A stretch of 64,000 nucleotides of DNA. It comes from Sulfurovum sp. Lineage in GTDB: Bacteria; Campylobacterota; Campylobacteria; Campylobacterales; Sulfurovaceae. This document shows, piece after piece, positions 59,377 to 64,000 of the stretch (within the stretch, counting starts at the first letter, position 1; each line of letters opens with the position of its first letter). Below the pieces are notes generated by a model. It saw nothing but the letters and a program-made list of their open reading frames with translations, searched no databases and was not told the DNA's origin. The position numbers and the translations under genes were made by a program. The stretch lies in NCBI GenBank assembly GCA_027081115.1, contig JALWLD010000057.1, positions 110,397 to 174,396 of the forward strand, in the 5' to 3' direction.

Positions 59377-61440
59377 ATGAAAATACAAACAGGAATAGTA
59401 CTTTCTTTGGCATGCGCAATGTCGCTATATGCTGAACCGGTAGATATGGGAACTATAGATGTTGAGGCAAAAGTTGATACAGAAATCGTTAAAGATGTAC
59501 ATGGTGAAGATATTAAGTCAGCAGACTTGGCAGAGGCACTGTTTAAACAGTCTCCTTCTGTATCACTTGTAAGAAGATCTGGAATCGCCAATGATGTTAT
59601 TGTAAGAGGTCAGAAGAAAGACAACATCAATGTAACGATTGATGGTGTTAAAGTGTATGGTGCCTGTCCAAACAGAATGGACCCACCAGTATCTCACGTA
59701 CTTACCAATAATGTTGATTATATCGAGATCAATGAAGGTCCATATAATGTAGAAGATTTTGGTGTACTCTCTGCAGATGTGAAGATTCATACGATTCAGC
59801 CTAAAGATGAGTTTGAAGGAGATATCAATCTCGGTTTTGGTTCATGGGGTTACAAAAAAGCAGCATTATCAGCTTCTGGAGCTATTACTGAAAATGTAAA
59901 ATTCCTTATCTCTGCTTCTGCTGAAACAAGTGAACAGTATGAGGATGGTGATGGTAATAACTTTGTAGATCAGATACAAAGAGAGATAGATGCAGGAAAA
60001 GCTATACCAACAGTTCAGTATCAAGACCAATATAAAGATATGGATGCCTATACTAAAAAAACAGTCATGGCAAAACTATTTTGGAATATTACTGACAATC
60101 AAGAATTGAGACTCTCTTATACGGGTAACAGATCAGATGATATTCTGTACCCATCTTCAAAAATGGATGCCTTATATGATGACTCTGACTTATTCAATGT
60201 TGAATATATTGCCAAAGATCTTGGAAAGTATTCAAAAGAATTGAATATTCAACTCTATCAATCAGAAGTAGAACATCCAATGTCTACGAAGTATAGATTA
60301 ATGGGTGCTGTAGACTATATGACTCATACATTGACTACTAAAATGCAGGGTGCAAAGATCAAAAACAGTTTTGATGTAGATAATCATACGATTACTGCAG
60401 GTATTGATTATTCTTTACGTAACTGGAATGGATGGTATACGAAGAATGAAATCCTTTTACCAATGGATTACTCTTATAGTATTGATGATGTAGATACAGA
60501 AAATATTGCATTTTTCCTCAAAGATACAATTACTATGGATAAACTTGTGTTAGATCTTGGTTTGAGATATGATGATACAACAATTACGCCTGCTAATAAT
60601 CGTATGAAAATGGTACAGCCCGAAAATGAGTATAATGAGTTAAACGGATATATTTTTGCTACATATAATATGGATAAAGATACAAAGTTATTTGTGGGTG
60701 CAGGAAAATCTTCAAGAGTACCGGATGCTAAAGAGCTTTACTGGATAGGTGCTCCAAAACAGGTTACATTACCTGATGGTTCAATGAAAATGGTTGCACC
60801 TGCTATAGGTACACCTGATCTTGATGCCACGATTAATTATGAAGCGGATATTGGTTTTGAAAAGAAGTTTGAAAATGCAACAGTTAAAGCTAAAGCATTT
60901 TATTCACAACTTGATAATTTTATAGCATATAACGCTTCAAAAGCCGAGAATAAATATGAAAATGTAGATGCAACTATCTACGGATTTGAGTTAAGTGGTA
61001 CATACATTGCTACAGCAGAACTCTATTTTGACTATGGTATGTCTTACCAAAGAGGTGAAAAAGACACTCCTCTAACTGGACAGACAGGTACAGATATGCC
61101 TGAGATCCCACCATTCAAATTTAACGCAGCAGCAAACTATGACTGGGATGAGACACTGAATTTCAGAGCAGAACTCATAGCTTCAGATACTTGGTCAAAC
61201 TATGATTATGAGAATGGAGAACAGGAAATTGATGCATATGGTATCTTAAACCTTAAGGGTGCTAAGCGATGGGGTAACATTGAATTAACTGTTGGTGTGG
61301 ACAATGTATTTGACACAACCTATGCCGTATCAAATACATATTATGACTTGATCTTGTTGCCAACAGGTAGCAATGATGTAGTGATGCTCATGAATGAGCC
61401 TGGGCGTTACTTCTATACAAACCTAAAGTATACGTTCTAA
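59377..61440 (+). CDS. TonB-dependent receptor, OprC/NosA-like (putative copper receptor)
   Basis: Signal peptide, plug with GACPNRMDPPVSHV, later EHPM (HxM), C-terminal FYTNLKYTF. Confidence 0.85.
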   Translation: MKIQTGIVLSLACAMSLYAEPVDMGTIDVEAKVDTEIVKDVHGEDIKSADLAEALFKQSPSVSLVRRSGIANDVIVRGQKKDNINVTIDGVKVYGACPNRMDPPVSHVLTNNVDYIEINEGPYNVEDFGVLSADVKIHTIQPKDEFEGDINLGFGSWGYKKAALSASGAITENVKFLISASAETSEQYEDGDGNNFVDQIQREIDAGKAIPTVQYQDQYKDMDAYTKKTVMAKLFWNITDNQELRLSYTGNRSDDILYPSSKMDALYDDSDLFNVEYIAKDLGKYSKELNIQLYQSEVEHPMSTKYRLMGAVDYMTHTLTTKMQGAKIKNSFDVDNHTITAGIDYSLRNWNGWYTKNEILLPMDYSYSIDDVDTENIAFFLKDTITMDKLVLDLGLRYDDTTITPANNRMKMVQPENEYNELNGYIFATYNMDKDTKLFVGAGKSSRVPDAKELYWIGAPKQVTLPDGSMKMVAPAIGTPDLDATINYEADIGFEKKFENATVKAKAFYSQLDNFIAYNASKAENKYENVDATIYGFELSGTYIATAELYFDYGMSYQRGEKDTPLTGQTGTDMPEIPPFKFNAAANYDWDETLNFRAELIASDTWSNYDYENGEQEIDAYGILNLKGAKRWGNIELTVGVDNVFDTTYAVSNTYYDLILLPTGSNDVVMLMNEPGRYFYTNLKYTF

Positions 61441-61518
61441 TATCTTAAACATGTGGTGTTGTGACGGCATAACACCCGTGGACAATAGATATTTCTATAT
61501 AATAATCACTGTTGATTA

Positions 61519-62607
61519 TCATAAACCACCACGTGTGAACCTTATGGTGTATTTGGTTTTTTCTCTACTTTGCATTCTCATCTCTCCTCCGAGTTGGCCA
61601 TAGACCAGGGTCCGAACAATTTTCAGACCCAGGGTTTGCACATTTTTTCCCATATCAAATCCTTTTCCATTATCTTCAATGATCAATTCGAAATGATCTG
61701 ATTTTTCTTTTAAGTGAAATAGAAACTCTCCCTTTGTCATCAAAAGCATATTTGTAGGCATTGCTGATCAGTTTATTGATAATAAGACCGATGTAAATGG
61801 GTTCCCGCAATGGTAGATGGGCATCAATATCGGTTTCAACAGTGATATCCCTGCCACTCAAGGTCTTGAAGGAGGGTTCCAATATACTCCTGCATATCTA
61901 TCTTTTCAATATTGTTTTTAAGCAGCAGTATATTGTAGGTTTGAGAGATCGCGGAGATCCTGTTCTCCAGATTGAGGAACTTCTCGGTGGTCTGTCTGTC
62001 TTTTATCTCATCGTTTTGAAGTCGTATCCTGGAGAGGATGATCTGAAGGTTGTTCTTGACACAGTGGTCTCTTTGAGCAGTAACTCTTTCATCTGCAACG
62101 CTTCATTTAGTTCTTTGGTTTTTACCAAGACCTCTTCCTATACCAATTCTGTACGATGTTTGTATTCATCCAAAATACGTGTATCCACCTTCTCTTTCTG
62201 AAGGATGATGTAACGGTCTGCAAAGGCCTGGTTGAGTATGAGTGCTTCAAAAGCCGTAGTGAACATGAGTATATTAGTGAAGTTCTGCATGACAGATGTG
62301 AGACCGATAGCATCGAATGATAAGAAGATAAGAGATAAAAATAATGCCGAAACTGGTAATAAAGAGCCTTGCCTGTTTGTGCCCGATCGTGTAGGCATAG
62401 ATACCCGCACTGAGGTTGAATACAATGAACAGTGCGCCTGTGAAGATTACAAAAAGAAGAGGTACTTAAAAAGAGTATCTCCAGAAATGAGACGATAATA
62501 AAACCGTTATAGATATTATAGAGAGGTTTGATAGATTCTATTTTTAAAAAATGCATGGCAAAGAGTGCCACGGTGATCATCCTCAAATTCACTTTTAAAA
62601 CCGGCAT
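61519..62607 (-). pseudogene. Degenerate 7TMR-DISM/HisKA_2-type sensor histidine kinase
   Basis: Fragments in shifting frames: 7TM segment, AFADRYIILQKEKVDT, KELLLKE//HCVKNNLQ, NKLISNAYKYAFDDKG, ELIIEDNGKGFD; several frameshifts and an in-frame TAG at 62138-62140. Confidence 0.85.
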
Positions 62608-62672
62608 GAATAATGCTATTTAAAATTATATTAAAAAAGTGATTATGTCATATTTTTGTCACATGATACGGT

Positions 62673-62678
62673 TATAAT
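62673..62678 (+). promoter_or_regulatory. Putative -10 (TATAAT) for the VWA gene
   Basis: TATAAT 25 nt before the ATG at 62704. Confidence 0.4.
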
Positions 62679-62703
62679 AATATATAAAAAGGAGAAAATG
62701 ATA

Positions 62704-64000
62704 ATGAAAAGATTGTTAATGAGAATAGTACTGATTTTTACAGTATTCATTACAGGTTTAATAGCAGAAGATAATCCGCGTGCAGTCATCATCTTTGATG
62801 CATCGGGGAGTATGTGGGGGCAGATAAACGGTAAAGCCAAAATAGAGATTGCCAGAGATGCGTTGAAAAATGTGGTCAAGGAGTGGAACCCTGCTGTTGA
62901 GTTGGGGCTGACGGTTTACGGACACCGAAAAAAAGGGGACTGTAACGACATTCAAACGGTCATACCCGTAGGTAAAGTTGACAAGAACAATGTCATACGT
63001 ACGGTGATGGACATTAAACCCAAAGGGAAAACACCGATCAGCCGTTCTTTGAGAAAAGTGGCTGATGAGATCAAGTATACCGAAGAGAAAGCGACGATCA
63101 TTCTCATCTCGGACGGGAAAGAGACCTGTGACCCTGACCCCTGTGCTACAGCAAAAGAGTTGGAAAAAGAGGGGATTGATTTTGTGACCCATGTCATCGG
63201 CTTCAATGTGGACAAAAAGACCGACAAGCAGTTGGAGTGTATTGCCCATGCAACAGGAGGAGAGTACTTCTCTGCGAAGAATGCTGCGGCTTTAAATAAG
63301 GCTATGAAAGTCATTGCCAAGAAGGTTGAGGTGGTCACTCCTTCCAAACCAGTGGTAAAGAAGAAAAAACATAACCTGGTAGTGACAGCATCCGAGACTG
63401 AAGGTGGAAAGCTTATAGCGGCAAGCTGTAGCATCTACAATGAAGACAAGAGTGACCATTGGAGTATGACGGTTTACAAAAATAAGGCTGAGTCATACGC
63501 AAAAGAGTTACCTGTCGGAAAATATACGCTCGATTGCACATACAATGTATTTAAAAGAAAAGATATCCCTGTCGAGATCAAAGAGGGGGAAACAAGTAAG
63601 GTGCATGTGGTATTTGCACAGACAGGAAAAGTGTATGCGACAGCAAGAGAGACAGAAGGCGGTAAGCTTATAGATGCATCGTGCAGGATTTACAATGAAG
63701 ATAAAAGCGATTGGTGGAGTCTTGGTGCATATAAGAAAGAGCCAAAGAGTCATAGCAGACAGATTCCTGTTGGGAAATATACCGCAAACTGTACCTACAA
63801 TGTATTTGAGCGAAAAGATATTCCCGTAGAGGTTAAAGCGGGAGAGATGGCACATGTGGATGTGGTCTTTGGTCAGACAGGAAAAGTGTATGCGACAGCA
63901 AGAGAGACAGAAGGCGGTAAGCTTATAGATGCATCGTGCAGGATTTACAATGAAGATAAAAGCGATTGGTGGAGTCTTGGTGCATATAAGAAAGAGCCAA
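62704..64000 (+). CDS. Secreted VWA-domain protein with C-terminal tandem repeats, 3' truncated by window
   Basis: Not in the ORF track because no stop occurs before the edge. MKRLLMRIVLIFTVFITGLIAEDNPRAVIIFDASGSMWGQ...; DxSxS MIDAS; SD AAGGAG 9 nt before ATG 62704. Confidence 0.88.
   Translation, partial: MKRLLMRIVLIFTVFITGLIAEDNPRAVIIFDASGSMWGQINGKAKIEIARDALKNVVKEWNPAVELGLTVYGHRKKGDCNDIQTVIPVGKVDKNNVIRTVMDIKPKGKTPISRSLRKVADEIKYTEEKATIILISDGKETCDPDPCATAKELEKEGIDFVTHVIGFNVDKKTDKQLECIAHATGGEYFSAKNAAALNKAMKVIAKKVEVVTPSKPVVKKKKHNLVVTASETEGGKLIAASCSIYNEDKSDHWSMTVYKNKAESYAKELPVGKYTLDCTYNVFKRKDIPVEIKEGETSKVHVVFAQTGKVYATARETEGGKLIDASCRIYNEDKSDWWSLGAYKKEPKSHSRQIPVGKYTANCTYNVFERKDIPVEVKAGEMAHVDVVFGQTGKVYATARETEGGKLIDASCRIYNEDKSDWWSLGAYKKEP
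63619..64000 (+). repeat. In-frame tandem repeat, 255-bp (85-aa) period
   Basis: 63619-63745 and 63874-64000 are identical by eye (127 bp); a diverged earlier unit starts near 63379. Confidence 0.9.

Noticed and set aside
62232-62498. 88-aa plus-strand ORF in the kinase remnant
   Set aside because: Antisense to recognisable kinase fragments; no motif.
62758-63434. Two minus-strand ORFs (163 and 160 aa) opposite the VWA gene
   Set aside because: The plus strand has a signal peptide, MIDAS motif and repeats; the antisense ORFs have no support.
1-64000. CRISPR arrays, tRNA/rRNA genes, transposases or integrases
   Set aside because: No regularly spaced direct repeats, cloverleaf-like sequences or recombinase motifs were recognised while reading; a tRNAscan/Infernal run would be decisive.

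Overview
The 64 kb window is an AT-rich, gene-dense bacterial chromosome segment. Gene content and order point to a Campylobacterota (epsilonproteobacterial, Sulfurovum/Sulfurimonas-like) genome: DUF2018, the ispB-hemA-proS-hemC string, atpB followed by a small membrane protein, a desulforubrerythrin, and DapD of the epsilon type. This taxonomic call is inference. Roughly 0-31 kb is mostly housekeeping: an RND pump, haem and isoprenoid genes, proS, dapD, trpD, tsaE-lptB, atpB, gatB, a K+ channel, gpsA, a fused TRAP transporter and a MoxR ATPase. Roughly 31-64 kb is accessory: three OmpR-type two-component systems, a TolC/RND exporter, an LpxR-like lipid A deacylase, an FmdE-like protein leading a TolC/HlyD/ABC exporter operon, a nonaheme lipoprotein cytochrome near a beta-barrel protein and a His-rich lipoprotein, a secreted Gly-rich protein, a DUF2202 protein, MltB, TonB-ExbB-ExbD beside a TonB receptor carrying OprC/NosA copper-site motifs, a decayed 7TMR-DISM histidine kinase, and a VWA protein with tandem repeats running off the window edge. 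The most interesting signals are: (i) a short dispersed intergenic hairpin element that starts exactly at the stop codons of two unrelated genes and shows a compensatory pair change; (ii) the probable copper TonB receptor with CxxxM and HxM motifs; (iii) the 46-56 kb cluster of surface redox and secreted proteins flanked by two-component systems; (iv) the VWA protein with 85-aa repeats that share at least 127 identical bp. No tRNA, rRNA, CRISPR array or transposase was recognised. All family assignments are from reading the sequence and were not searched against databases.
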